The notes beneath the pieces are model-generated. The model was not told where the DNA came from and made no database searches. It saw nothing but the letters and a program-made list of their open reading frames with translations. The translations under genes and the position numbers were made by a program. From Oscillospiraceae bacterium (GTDB taxonomy: Bacteria > Bacillota > Clostridia > Oscillospirales > Oscillospiraceae): a DNA stretch of 34,155 nt. Shown piece by piece: positions 15,981 through 24,506 of the stretch (its first letter is position 1; the number at the start of each line of letters is the position of its first letter). Location: contig JAFSHB010000110.1 in NCBI GenBank assembly GCA_017440525.1, forward strand, positions 1 to 34,155, read 5' to 3'.

Positions 15981-18113
15981 ATGCATTGCCATGCCTGTGG
16001 ATCTCAGGTCCCCGATGATGTGAAGTTCTGCACCATCTGCGGTGCCTCCTTCACCGACGACCTTGATGACAGCCCTGAAAAAAAGCCTCTTGAAGCCCCC
16101 ATCATAGAGGTAGAACAGACCGACGCGCAGCCCGATCCCTTTGCCGAGGAGCTGGAGGCTGCGGCAGAGGAACTGCCGCAGGACGACCCCTTCTTCATCC
16201 CGCCGGTGCAGACGCCCGGATTCGGTGATGCCGCGACCGCCGCTGCACCTGCCTCCGAGGAGGAGAACGAGGACTGGATGGACCCCAAGTCTCCCGACTT
16301 CGATCCCAGAAAATTCGCAGGGCTCCCTCTGGAGGAGTTCCAGCCCATGACCACCGCCGTGGAGACAGAGGATGAGCCTGAAGCCGCGGCACAGCCTGCG
16401 GCCGGAGACCGCCGTAAAAAGAGACGCGCAAAGCAGATGAAGGAGCCAAAGCAAAAGAACGGCCGCGGCGGCCTCGCCGTTTTGATCGTCGCGCTGGTGC
16501 TGGTCGTGCTGGCAGGTGCTGCCGGTGTGCTGTACTGGCTGACTATGCCGGTGAAGGATGCCGTTGCCCAGAGCGATCTGGCGGCTTATCTGTCGCTCGC
16601 TCCCGAGGAGGCCGTGACGAGCTTCTCCGTGGACAGCCGTGAGACCAGCCGCCTGCACCGTCAGGACACGCTGTGGTGCGCCATCACCACGGAAGATCCC
16701 GGTGTCCGCGCTTCCCGCAGCTATGTGATGAACTACCGCCTGACCCGCGAGGGCTGGATCCTGGCCGCTGTCGATGATCACAGCACGGAGAACTGGACCA
16801 CCGAGCCGCTGAGCGGCGCATCCGCAGAAGAAGCGGCGCTGGCACTGGTGGGCTGTGAGATCGAATTTGATGATACTTATACATACACCCTGACGGAAGC
16901 CGACGCCGCTGCCGCCCAGATCCTGGATCAGACCACAGACCTCGCCTCCCGCGTGGACTTGCTGAGAGTCTCCGTCTCTGCGGTAGACGATCTGGTAGGC
17001 TGGACCGCCGAAGCCGATCTGGAGCTGATCTTTGAAAACGGCTGGATCTTCGGTGACTTCCGCCCCGATGCCCCCCAGCTCGAATTCAAGCCTGGCATGG
17101 CCTTCGACCTGACAGAGGAGGACTTCCTGGCAGTGCTGGCCGCCAACCCCATCCCCTTCGCACAGCCTGCCGATGATGTCACCGCCACCGTTGTGACCGA
17201 CGGCGAGGAGCAGGCACCTGCCGCTTCTGCCGCCCAGACCATCAAGGTGGACAAGGACGCTGTCAGCGAGCTGACCGTCACCGAGACCGCGTTTGACATC
17301 ACCGCCGATACCCAGACTGTGCTCGTCAGCTTCAAGCTGGATAAGCAGGTGGCGAAGCTCTCCGTGGAAGCCGCACTGACCTATGTGTTCGAGGACGGCT
17401 GGAGGATCGACACCATCACCTATGTCCCCACCGTGGAGGAGATCGTGCTGGACGGTGAATGGAAGGGCACCTACACCGAGAGCGAAGGCCGCATCCCCGG
17501 CGTGACCCTGACGATCGCGCAGAATGAGGACGGCACCGACAACAATGTGTTCGCCTTCGGCCCCTCCGAGCAGAGCCCCTACTTCTTCACCGGCAAATAC
17601 TATGTATCCGATGAAGCCGATCCCAAGACCCTGGCTGTGGATCTGAAGGCCACCGACTGGGTGCTGTACTACAATCCCGGCGGCGTGGCGCTGGTCAGTC
17701 TGGAGGGAGGCTTCCTGATGATCGATGAAGCCAAGATCACCGATGGCAGCACCTTTGAGCTCGTCCTGCAGCGCACCGTGATCGAGACTGAGACGGAGGA
17801 GGCACCCGATGAGGCTTTGATCGCACGGGCTGTGGAGACTGCGGAAGTCCTCGACCGTCCCGGTCAGGCCGCCCTGCCCGCGATGCCCGAAGCTCCGGAG
17901 CTCGAGCCCGAGACTGAAGCCGGACCGGAGCCTGAGACCGAAGCCACCGGATCCGAGACGGAAGTGACTGAGCCCGAGACCACTGAGACCGAGACGCAGA
18001 CCCCCGACGAGCTGGCAGAGCCTGAGCAGACCCCCGACGATCAGTCGGACGCTGCCTTCTACGGCGATCCCAACGACCCCAACCTCGGCCCCAACGATAC
18101 TCCCATCTTCTGA
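15981..18113 (+). CDS. zinc-ribbon membrane protein with large extracytoplasmic region
   Basis: A 710-aa protein of unknown function. The N-terminal zinc ribbon is C3/C6/C17/C20 (HCHACG...FCTICG), followed by an acidic Ala/Pro/Glu linker, a basic patch DRRKKRRAKQMK (143-154) and one TM (about 164-187). The outside part contains beta-rich regions (190-590) with repeated LxVSVSAVDD/LTVTETAFD-type segments, perhaps NTF2-like or lipocalin-like. The C-terminus (about 620-710) is a low-complexity tail rich in Glu, Pro and Thr, as in wall-spanning segments. ATG at 15981 is chosen by AGGAAG upstream and by the zinc ribbon starting at once; a longer in-frame extension to the left crosses rsmF and is spurious. 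A perfect consensus promoter suggests strong constitutive expression. Confidence 0.8.
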   Translation: MHCHACGSQVPDDVKFCTICGASFTDDLDDSPEKKPLEAPIIEVEQTDAQPDPFAEELEAAAEELPQDDPFFIPPVQTPGFGDAATAAAPASEEENEDWMDPKSPDFDPRKFAGLPLEEFQPMTTAVETEDEPEAAAQPAAGDRRKKRRAKQMKEPKQKNGRGGLAVLIVALVLVVLAGAAGVLYWLTMPVKDAVAQSDLAAYLSLAPEEAVTSFSVDSRETSRLHRQDTLWCAITTEDPGVRASRSYVMNYRLTREGWILAAVDDHSTENWTTEPLSGASAEEAALALVGCEIEFDDTYTYTLTEADAAAAQILDQTTDLASRVDLLRVSVSAVDDLVGWTAEADLELIFENGWIFGDFRPDAPQLEFKPGMAFDLTEEDFLAVLAANPIPFAQPADDVTATVVTDGEEQAPAASAAQTIKVDKDAVSELTVTETAFDITADTQTVLVSFKLDKQVAKLSVEAALTYVFEDGWRIDTITYVPTVEEIVLDGEWKGTYTESEGRIPGVTLTIAQNEDGTDNNVFAFGPSEQSPYFFTGKYYVSDEADPKTLAVDLKATDWVLYYNPGGVALVSLEGGFLMIDEAKITDGSTFELVLQRTVIETETEEAPDEALIARAVETAEVLDRPGQAALPAMPEAPELEPETEAGPEPETEATGSETEVTEPETTETETQTPDELAEPEQTPDDQSDAAFYGDPNDPNLGPNDTPIF

Positions 18114-18120
18114 GCATATA

Positions 18121-18165
18121 AAAAAAAGACCCCCGCGATGCTGTGCATCGCGGATGTCTTTTTTC
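18121..18165. terminator. bidirectional terminator between zinc-ribbon gene and metG
   Basis: An inverted repeat (about 18122-18141 with 18145-18164, loop TGT) is flanked by runs of A on the left and T on the right, so it gives a T tract in both directions. It separates two convergent genes. Confidence 0.9.
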
Positions 18166-18169
18166 GATC

Positions 18170-20116
18170 TTATACCAGTCTTGCGCCGGCAGGGATGCTG
18201 TCGTCCAGCATAACGAGATTCAGCTTCTCGCCGCGCTCGGCAGACAGCAGCATACCGCAGCTCTCCTGACCCATCATCTTCCGGGGAGGCAGGTTGGTGA
18301 CTGCCACCAGGGTCTTGCCGATCAGCTGCTCCGGCTCATAGAACTTGGCGATGCCGGAGAGGATCTGGCGATCCGTGCCGGTGCCGTCGTCCAACTGGAA
18401 CTTCAGGAGCTTGTCGGACTTTTTCACCTTTTCGCAGGCCTTGACCTTCACGACCGTCATCTCCACCTTGCAGAAGGTGTCGAAGTCCACAGGAGGCAGC
18501 GGCTCGGGCAGGGGCGCTTCGCGCTCTGCCTTGGCGGCAGCCATGGCGGCTTCCCGGATGGCATCCAGCTCCGCCAGCTCCTTGGCAAGGTCGATACGGG
18601 GGAACAGAGCATCGCCTGCGGTGACTTCCGTATCGGCAGCCAGCACGCCGAAGGTGGCGAGGCTGTCCCAAGCGTACTCGGCAGCACCGATGCGCTCCAT
18701 GATCTTGCCGGTGGTCTCAGGCATCACAGGCCACAGCAGGGCGGCACAGATGCGGACCGTCTCCAGCAAGTTATACATGACACGGGCAAGGCGGGCCTTC
18801 TTGCTTTCGTCCTTTGCCAGCACCCAGGGCGCGTTCTCGTCGATATACTTATTGGCGCGGGAGATGACCTTGAATACCTCTGCCAGCGCGTTCTGGAACT
18901 GGTAGGCCTCCATCTCCTTCTCATACTTGGCGCGCAGATCGGAAGCCATAGCGATCAGCTCGGTATCCAGTTCGTCCGCTTCCTGCTCGGCAGGCAGCTT
19001 TCCACCAAAGTACTTCTGCACCATGGCCACGGTACGGGAGACCAGATTGCCAAGGTCGTTGGCAAGGTCGGTATTGATGGTGGAGATCAGCAGCTCATTG
19101 GAGAAGTTGCCGTCGGAGCCGAAGGGGAACGAGCGCATCAGGAAGAAGCGCAGGGCATCGACACCGTAGCGCTCTGCCAGCAGGTAGGGATCGACCACAT
19201 TGCCCTTGGACTTGGACATCTTGCCGCCGTCCAGCAGCAGCCAGCCGTGGCCGTAGACCTTCTTGGGAAGCTCCATGCCCATGCTCATGAGCATGGCGGG
19301 CCAGATGATGGAATGGAAGCGGACGATCTCCTTGCCCACGAAGTGGACATCGGCAGGCCAGAAGTCCTTGTAATCGTCATACTTGTCGTTCATGAAGCCC
19401 AGAGCGGTGGTGTAGTTGAACAGGGCATCGACCCACACATAGACCACATGACCGGGATCGAAGTCCACAGGCACGCCCCAGGTGAAGGAGGTGCGGGACA
19501 CGCACAGATCCTCAAGGCCGGGATCGATGAAGTTGTTGACCATCTCGTTGACGCGGCTCCTGGGCTCCAGGAAGTCGGTCTGGGTCAGCAGGTCGCGGAC
19601 AGGCTGGGCATACTTGGAGAGCTTGAAGAAGTAGGCCTCCTCCTCGGCATCGACCACATCGCGGCCGCAATCGGGGCACTTGCCGTCCTTCAGCTGGCTC
19701 TCGGTCCAGAAGCTCTCGCAGGGAGTGCAGTACTTGCCCTTGTAGCTTCCCTTGTAGATGTCGCCATTCTCATACATCTTCTTAAAGATCTTCTGGATGG
19801 CGGCCACATGGTAGTCATCGGTGGTGCGGATAAAGCGGTCGTTGGAGATGTTCATCAGCTTCCACAGGTCCAGCACGCCGCGCTCGCCCTGCACGATGTT
19901 ATCCACGAACTGCTGGGGAGTGACACCGGCCTCCTGCGCCTTGGTCTCGATCTTCTGACCGTGCTCGTCGGTGCCGGTGAGGAACATGACATCGTAGCCG
20001 CGCATGCGCTTGTAGCGGGCCATGGTATCGGTGGCCACGGTGCAGTAGGTATGACCGATATGGAGCTTATCGGAAGGGTAGTAGATAGGTGTTGTGATAT
20101 AGAACTTTTCAGCCAT
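18170..20116 (-). CDS. metG: methionyl-tRNA synthetase
   Basis: A 648-aa class I synthetase that charges tRNA-Met with methionine. The HIGH motif is at 19-22 (LHIGHTY), one zinc knuckle has C130/C133/C147/C150, and KMSKS is at 299-303. The anticodon-binding helical domain follows (about 350-500). A C-terminal EMAPII-like tRNA-binding domain (about 545-648) is fused, as in the dimeric bacterial type. ATG at 20116 has AGGAGG about 9 bases upstream. Its leader is only ~25 bases, so there is no room for a T-box. Confidence 0.97.
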   Translation of the reverse strand: MAEKFYITTPIYYPSDKLHIGHTYCTVATDTMARYKRMRGYDVMFLTGTDEHGQKIETKAQEAGVTPQQFVDNIVQGERGVLDLWKLMNISNDRFIRTTDDYHVAAIQKIFKKMYENGDIYKGSYKGKYCTPCESFWTESQLKDGKCPDCGRDVVDAEEEAYFFKLSKYAQPVRDLLTQTDFLEPRSRVNEMVNNFIDPGLEDLCVSRTSFTWGVPVDFDPGHVVYVWVDALFNYTTALGFMNDKYDDYKDFWPADVHFVGKEIVRFHSIIWPAMLMSMGMELPKKVYGHGWLLLDGGKMSKSKGNVVDPYLLAERYGVDALRFFLMRSFPFGSDGNFSNELLISTINTDLANDLGNLVSRTVAMVQKYFGGKLPAEQEADELDTELIAMASDLRAKYEKEMEAYQFQNALAEVFKVISRANKYIDENAPWVLAKDESKKARLARVMYNLLETVRICAALLWPVMPETTGKIMERIGAAEYAWDSLATFGVLAADTEVTAGDALFPRIDLAKELAELDAIREAAMAAAKAEREAPLPEPLPPVDFDTFCKVEMTVVKVKACEKVKKSDKLLKFQLDDGTGTDRQILSGIAKFYEPEQLIGKTLVAVTNLPPRKMMGQESCGMLLSAERGEKLNLVMLDDSIPAGARLV

Positions 20117-20146
20117 ATTGGAAGTCCTCCTGAACAGTATGGGGAT

Positions 20147-20175
20147 ATTTTAACACTTCACGGCAAAAAATACAA
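20147..20175 (-). promoter_or_regulatory. promoter of metG
   Basis: On the minus strand TTGTAT (20175-20170), a 17-base spacer and TAAAAT (20152-20147) lie about 30 bases upstream of the metG start codon. Confidence 0.6.
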
Positions 20176-20276
20176 GTATTGTGTGATATTGTCACAGAAC
20201 GCAGCTACGCTTTACAATAAGATATAGAAAAGAAACAGGAACTGTGCTAAAATAAGCGCAGAAACGAGGTGGCTCT

Positions 20277-21158
20277 ATGCTGAATTTCAAAAAGCCCGAG
20301 CTTTCCGACCGGGAATGGCTCCAGCGGCTCTATGCTTGCTCCGGCTATCGGGGCGCAGAATATACCTTTGCCAATCTGTACCTTTGGTCGTATTTTTACG
20401 GCGAAGTGGCAGAGTACGAGGGGAACCTCTGTCAGCGTCTGACCTTCAAGGGGATGCACCAGTATATCTATCCTGCCGGGTGCGGCTGTAAAAAGACCGT
20501 CATCGACAGGCTCTGGCAGGACAGCCGGGAGGCCGGCAAGCCCTTTGTGATCCGCAGTCTCACGAGAGACACCATGGCCCAACTGGAGATGCTCTACCCC
20601 GGTCGGTTCACCTACGAGGAGAACCGCAACGCCTTCGACTATCTCTATCCCATCGATACCCTGTGTGAGCTGGCAGGCAAGAAGTATCAGGCCAAGCGCA
20701 ACCACATCAATCGCTTCGTGGAAGCCCATCCCAATTGGCGCATCGAACCGATCACGGCCCAAAACAGAGAGGTCTGCCGCGAGCTTGCAGAGAAATGGTA
20801 TGAGAGCCATCCCGATTCCGAGGCCGACCGCAGAGCCTTGGAAAAGGCCATGGCACACTTTGACGAGCTGGAGTTCGAAGGCATCATCCTCTACGGCGAG
20901 GACGAGCCTGTAGGCTTCTCCATGGGCAACCGCATCAGCCACGACACCTTCGATGTGAATTTTGAAAAGTCCTTCGCCCATATCCAAGGAGCCTACGCGC
21001 TGATCAACCGGGAATTTGCAAGGTATATCCGGGAAAAATACCCGGAGATCCAATTCCTCAACCGAGAGGACGATATGGGCCTTGAAAATCTCCGCAAAGC
21101 CAAGGAGAGCTACCATCCCATTTTATTGGAAAAATTCATTGCGAAAGAGATCTTGTAG
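20277..21158 (+). CDS. DUF2156 / LPG synthetase C-terminal-like protein
   Basis: A 293-aa cytoplasmic protein of the DUF2156 (phosphatidylglycerol lysyltransferase C-terminal-like) group, which has a double GNAT-type fold related to the aminoacyl-transferase domain of MprF. Recognisable features are YTFANLYLWSYFY near the N-terminus, the segment LAGKKYQAKRNHINRF (about 133-148) and ILYGEDEPVGFSMGNR near 205-220. It lacks the membrane part of MprF, so it is a soluble acyl- or aminoacyl-transferase of unknown substrate. ATG at 20277 is preceded by GAGGTGG. A weak promoter candidate, TTGTCA near 20190 with a TACAAT 19 bases on, is possible. The TAG stop codon (21156-21158) is part of the adjoining REP-like palindrome. 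Confidence 0.85.
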   Translation: MLNFKKPELSDREWLQRLYACSGYRGAEYTFANLYLWSYFYGEVAEYEGNLCQRLTFKGMHQYIYPAGCGCKKTVIDRLWQDSREAGKPFVIRSLTRDTMAQLEMLYPGRFTYEENRNAFDYLYPIDTLCELAGKKYQAKRNHINRFVEAHPNWRIEPITAQNREVCRELAEKWYESHPDSEADRRALEKAMAHFDELEFEGIILYGEDEPVGFSMGNRISHDTFDVNFEKSFAHIQGAYALINREFARYIREKYPEIQFLNREDDMGLENLRKAKESYHPILLEKFIAKEIL

Positions 21159-21202
21159 GGGCGAGCATCGCGCGCCCGCGGGCGGCCGATGGCCGCCCCT
21201 AC
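21155..21202. repeat. REP-like palindrome (GTAGGG family) supplying a stop codon
   Basis: An imperfect palindrome begins GTAGGGGCGAGC and ends GGCCGCCCCTAC. Its first TAG is the stop codon of the upstream gene. It fills the space between the DUF2156 and GNAT genes. Confidence 0.85.
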
Positions 21203-21222
21203 AACGGCACAAGAGGTGCATC

Positions 21223-21864
21223 ATGTATCGTATCGCAACAGAAAAAGACATCCCCGGGATCATCGACCTGTGGCAGGAGGCCTTTCATGAGACGCCGGTG
21301 CTTCCCGACTGCATCTCCTTCGTAGGGGAAGCGGACGGCGAGGTGGTCTGTATGCTCCACGCCCTGCCCCAGACCTTGCGGGCGAGCCGCGACCGCAAAG
21401 CCTACTATCTCTATGCCATCGCCACAAAAAAAGAATACCGTGGGCGTGGCCTTTGCCGTGGGCTCATGGCATACGCCGAACAGACCTTAGATGCCGACTG
21501 CTGTGTGCTGGTACCGGCCTCCGGGAGCCTGTTCGGGTTCTATCGGGAGCTAGGCTATGAGACAGCCTTCACAAGGCGCCGCACAGCGTTTACCGGCGGC
21601 GAGGAGATCCCGGAGGCGGAATATCTGACCCTGCGCGAGCAGCTGCTCCCCATGGCGCACATGGTCTATGATGATCTTTCTTATGCCCAAAAGATCTATG
21701 GTCTGAAGTTCTATAAGACCGAAGCCGGCATCTGCGCCGCATCTGACAGCTTCACCGCAGAGCGCATCCCGGAGGACTTCTCCCAAGCGCCCTACGGCAT
21801 GCTCAAATGGCTCCGCGATCCGGAGCCTGTGGAAAACGCATTCCTGGGCTTTAGTCTGGAGTAA
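21223..21864 (+). CDS. GNAT family N-acetyltransferase
   Basis: A 213-aa acetyl-CoA-dependent N-acetyltransferase. Motif A is LYAIATKKEYRGRGLCRGLM (about 62-81) with the RGRGLC pyrophosphate-binding loop, and motif B is FGFYRELGYE. The C-terminal extension (about 130-213) is unassigned. Substrate unknown. ATG at 21223 has AAGAGGTG 4 bases upstream; a longer open frame to the left overlaps DUF2156 and the repeat and is spurious. Probably co-transcribed with DUF2156 through the repeat between them. Confidence 0.85.
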   Translation: MYRIATEKDIPGIIDLWQEAFHETPVLPDCISFVGEADGEVVCMLHALPQTLRASRDRKAYYLYAIATKKEYRGRGLCRGLMAYAEQTLDADCCVLVPASGSLFGFYRELGYETAFTRRRTAFTGGEEIPEAEYLTLREQLLPMAHMVYDDLSYAQKIYGLKFYKTEAGICAASDSFTAERIPEDFSQAPYGMLKWLRDPEPVENAFLGFSLE

Positions 21865-21880
21865 TTTGCTTCGCAAATTT

Positions 21881-21935
21881 CGGCCGGCAAGGGTCTGCCG
21901 GCCCTACGTAGGGCGGCCAGACCCTTGGCCGCCGT
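21881..21935. repeat. inverted pair of REP-like palindromes (GTAGGG family)
   Basis: Two palindromes join back-to-back at CCCTACGTAGGG: CGGCCGGCAAGGGTCTGCCG... (21881-21907) and GTAGGGCGGCCAGACCCTTG... (21908-21935). A small ATTTGCTTCGCAAATTT hairpin (about 21865-21880) precedes them directly after the GNAT gene, which may terminate that transcript. Confidence 0.85.
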
Positions 21936-21944
21936 GTGCAGGCA

Positions 21945-21973
21945 TTGAAAAAACCGCCAAAATATGCTATAAA
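21945..21973 (+). promoter_or_regulatory. promoter of the suf genes
   Basis: TTGAAA (21945-21950), a 17-base spacer and TATAAA (21968-21973) lie 30 bases upstream of the sufC start. I see no IscR-type operator that I could defend. Confidence 0.7.
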
Positions 21974-22003
21974 ATAAGAAATACCCGAAAGGGGGAACTC
22001 CCT

Positions 22004-22723
22004 ATGCTCCAATTGAAAGATCTGACCTTGACTGTCGAGGGCGAAAACGGCCCGCACAATATTTTGAACGATGTTTCCCTGACTGTCGAGGATAAAAAAT
22101 TTATCGTCATCACCGGCCCCAACGGCGGCGGCAAGACCACCCTCGCCAAGGTCATCATGGGCCTTGCCACACCCACTGCCGGGCAGATCCTCTGGAACGG
22201 CGAGGATGTGACCGACCTCGATATCGCCCAGCGTGCCAAAAAGGGCATCTCCTACGGCTTCCAGCAGCCGCCCCGCTTCAAGGGCATGAAGGTCCGCGAT
22301 CTTCTGCAGATCGCCGCAGGCAGGAAGCTCAACCACGCCGAGGCCTGCAGCTATCTGACCAAGGTAGGTCTTTGCGCCAGAGACTATGTGGACCGGGATG
22401 TGGATACCTCCCTCTCCGGCGGCGAGGTCAAGCGCATCGAGATCGCCACCGTCCTTGCCAAGGACGCAGATCTCATGATCTTCGATGAGCCGGAGGCCGG
22501 CATCGACCTTTGGAGCTTCGCCAAGCTGACAGAGACCTTCCGGGAGCTCCACGACCGGCAGGAAAAGACTATCATCATCATCTCCCATCAGGAGCGCATC
22601 ATCAAGCTGGCTGACGAGATCGTGCTGATCGCAGGCGGCCAGATCCAGCACAAGGGCCCTGCAGGCGACATGTACGACAAGATCATGGCGCAGGTGGTCG
22701 CCGGGTGCAATAAGCTGGTGTAA
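22004..22723 (+). CDS. sufC: SufC-like Fe-S cluster assembly ATPase
   Basis: A 239-aa ABC-type ATPase of the SUF system, which powers Fe-S cluster assembly on a SufB/D scaffold in the cytoplasm. Walker A is GPNGGGKTT (38-46), signature LSGGEVKR (137-144), Walker B LMIFDEPEAGID (157-168), and the switch His is in IIIISHQERI. The Walker-B region reads DEPEAGIDLWSF, unlike the classical SufC DEIDSGLD form, and looks like the minimal two-gene SUF (SmsCB) type. ATG at 22004 has AAGGGGG upstream; the open frame extending left is spurious. The scaffold gene follows 19 bases later. Confidence 0.92.
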   Translation: MLQLKDLTLTVEGENGPHNILNDVSLTVEDKKFIVITGPNGGGKTTLAKVIMGLATPTAGQILWNGEDVTDLDIAQRAKKGISYGFQQPPRFKGMKVRDLLQIAAGRKLNHAEACSYLTKVGLCARDYVDRDVDTSLSGGEVKRIEIATVLAKDADLMIFDEPEAGIDLWSFAKLTETFRELHDRQEKTIIIISHQERIIKLADEIVLIAGGQIQHKGPAGDMYDKIMAQVVAGCNKLV

Positions 22724-22742
22724 AAAACGAGGTGAACAACAA

Positions 22743-23666
22743 ATGCTCAATGAGATCCAGAAACGCATTTTGCAGGAAGTTGCAGACCTTGCCAATGTGC
22801 CGGAGAGCGGCGCGGTGAACATCCGTTCCAACGGCAAAAAGGCCTTCCGCAGAAATACCGACAATATCATCATCGAAAGCAAGTCCGACAAGGACGGCAT
22901 CGATATCCATATCAAGCCCTTTACGAAAAAGGAAAATGTCCACATCCCCGTGGTGGTGACAGAGACTGACCGCCACGATGTGGTGTATAACGACTTCTTC
23001 ATCGGCGAAGGCGCCGAGGTGAAGATCGTGGCAGGCTGCGGCATCCACAACTGCGGCGACTGCGACAGCTCCCACGACGGCATCCACACCTTCCATGTGG
23101 GCAGGAACGCCAAAGTCACCTATGTGGAAAAGCACTACGGCGAGGGTGAAGGCACCGGCAAGAAGATCCTGAACCCCCAGACGGTCCTGTATCTGGAGGA
23201 GGGCGCGTCCGTCACGCTGGAGACTGTCCAGATCAAGGGCGTGGACGACACCAAGCGCTACACCAAGGCCGTCCTCGGAGAAAATGCCGAGCTGGTGGTG
23301 CAGGAAAAGCTCCTGACCCACGGCGAGCAGTATGCCGAAAGTGAGATGGATGTGTTCCTCAACGGCAAGGATGCCAGGACCCGTGTGGTCTCCCGCTCCG
23401 TGGCGCAGGATAAGTCCGTCCAGCTCTTCTACCCCAGAGTGGAGGGCAACGCCGCCTGCTTCGGTCATGTGGCCTGCGATGCCATCATCATGGGCGAAGC
23501 CAAGGTCCGCGCCATCCCCGAGATCACCTGCAATCATGTGGATGCAGGGCTGGTCCATGAGGCCGCCATCGGCAAGATCGCCGGTGAGCAGATCCTGAAG
23601 CTCATGACCCTTGGCCTCACCGCCGAGGAAGCAGAGGAGAAGATCCTGGAAGGATTCCTGCGGTGA
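22743..23666 (+). CDS. sufB: SufB/SufD-like Fe-S scaffold protein, short form
   Basis: A 307-aa SufB/SufD family protein, the scaffold partner of SufC. At 307 residues it is much shorter than classical SufB (~470-495) or SufD (~420), so it keeps mainly the beta-helix core and the SufC-binding C-terminus. Visible features are CGIHNCGDCDSSHDG (about 97-111), repeated beta-strand turns and the conserved C-terminal NHVDAGLVHEAAIGKI. The Cys/His-rich segment could hold cluster ligands. ATG at 22743 has GAGGTG about 8 bases upstream. No SufS, SufU or second SufB/D is present around it, which points to a minimal SufBC system. Naming it SufB rather than SufD is a judgement. Confidence 0.88.
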   Translation: MLNEIQKRILQEVADLANVPESGAVNIRSNGKKAFRRNTDNIIIESKSDKDGIDIHIKPFTKKENVHIPVVVTETDRHDVVYNDFFIGEGAEVKIVAGCGIHNCGDCDSSHDGIHTFHVGRNAKVTYVEKHYGEGEGTGKKILNPQTVLYLEEGASVTLETVQIKGVDDTKRYTKAVLGENAELVVQEKLLTHGEQYAESEMDVFLNGKDARTRVVSRSVAQDKSVQLFYPRVEGNAACFGHVACDAIIMGEAKVRAIPEITCNHVDAGLVHEAAIGKIAGEQILKLMTLGLTAEEAEEKILEGFLR

Positions 23667-23673
23667 TGTAAGA

Positions 23674-23786
23674 AAGCCTCCCCTTTAGGGGAGGTGGCAC
23701 GGCGAAGCCGTGACGGAGAGGTGAACGGCACTGCCTGCACACCTCTCAGCCTCGCTTTGCTCGGCAGCTCCCCTCAAGGGGAGCCT
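23674..23786. repeat. MITE-like repeat, copy between sufB and rlmH
   Basis: Left end AAGCCTCCCCTTTAGGGGAGG, middle TGGCACGGCGAAGCCGTGACGGAG and right end AGCTCCCCTCAAGGGGAGCC. Each end is a hairpin of its own. Read leftwards (minus) the left hairpin is followed by CTTTCTT, a terminator-like T tract. The rlmH ribosome binding site starts 2 bases beyond the right end. Confidence 0.85.
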
Positions 23787-23799
23787 ATGGGAGACGCAT

Positions 23800-24282
23800 A
23801 TGTTCAATATTACATTGATCTGCATGGGAAAGTGCAAGGAAAAGTTTTATATTTCCGCGGCAGAGGAGTATGTCAAGCGGCTGGGCGGCTACTGCCAGTT
23901 CAAGCTCCTTGAGCTTCCCGAGCACCGCCTGCCCGACGACCCCTCCGAGGCTGAGATCCAAATGGGTCTCAGCAAGGAAGCCGAGGCCATCAGAAAGGCC
24001 ATCCCCAAGGGCGCATGGTTCTGCACCCTGACCCCCGAGGGCAAGCTCCTTTCGTCCGAAGAATTGGCAGGGACGCTCAGGACCGTGAAAAATTCCGGCA
24101 AGTCCTCTGCCTGCTTCCTGATCGGCTCGTCCTTCGGCATGGATCCCGCGCTCAAGGCCATGGCCGATCTGAAGCTCTCCATGAGCAAGATGACCTTCCC
24201 CCACCATCTGGCAAGAGTGATGGTGCTGGAACAGCTCTACCGCGCCGAAGCCATCCAGAATGGCAGCAAGTATCATAAATAA
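23800..24282 (+). CDS. rlmH: 23S rRNA (pseudouridine1915-N3)-methyltransferase RlmH
   Basis: A 160-aa SPOUT-class methyltransferase that methylates pseudouridine 1915 in 23S rRNA helix 69. Length is normal for the family. The SAM-knot motifs LIGSSFGMD (about 108-116) and MSKMTFPHHLARVMVLEQLYRA are clear, and the C-terminus ends in the conserved YHK. ATG at 23800 has GGGAG 6 bases upstream. The 3' end resembles the SCC attachment site of staphylococci only because it encodes YHK; no integrated element is seen here. Confidence 0.95.
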   Translation: MFNITLICMGKCKEKFYISAAEEYVKRLGGYCQFKLLELPEHRLPDDPSEAEIQMGLSKEAEAIRKAIPKGAWFCTLTPEGKLLSSEELAGTLRTVKNSGKSSACFLIGSSFGMDPALKAMADLKLSMSKMTFPHHLARVMVLEQLYRAEAIQNGSKYHK

Positions 24283-24302
24283 TGCCAGATGCGTGTGCAC
24301 CG

Positions 24303-24474
24303 AAGCCTCCCTCTCCTCCGGCCTAAGAGCCGCCCTACGGGCGGTTGGCCTATGTACGCCCGCCTGCGGGCGGGTGTGATGATGGAGGTGGCAAAACCGC
24401 AGGTTTTGACGGAGGGAGAGAACACTACCCCTCAGTCAGCCCGTGGCTGACAGCTCCCCAGACAAGGGGAGCCT
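24303..24474. repeat. MITE-like repeat with internal palindromes, copy between rlmH and cupin gene
   Basis: Left end AAGCCTCCCTCTCCTCC, right end AGCTCCCCAGACAAGGGGAGCC, middle GGAGGTGGCAAAACCGCAGG and GACGGAGGGAG. Between the left end and GGAGGTGGC is an extra ~60 bases of nested palindromes (GCCGCCCTACGGGCGG and GCCCGCCTGCGGGCGGG). One of these matches the hairpin after walK (10848-10899). Confidence 0.8.
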
Positions 24475-24506
24475 TTGGTGCATCGCAGGCAAGAAAGAGG
24501 TTTACC

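Noticed and set aside
20117-20160. T-box riboswitch before metG
   Set aside because: A promoter lies only about 30 bases upstream of the start codon, leaving no room for a T-box structure.
24270-24300. rlmH 3' end as an SCC-type attachment site
   Set aside because: The sequence TATCATAAATAA resembles the SCC attB of staphylococci, but it encodes the conserved YHK end of RlmH. No cassette recombinase or second copy of the site is visible in the window.
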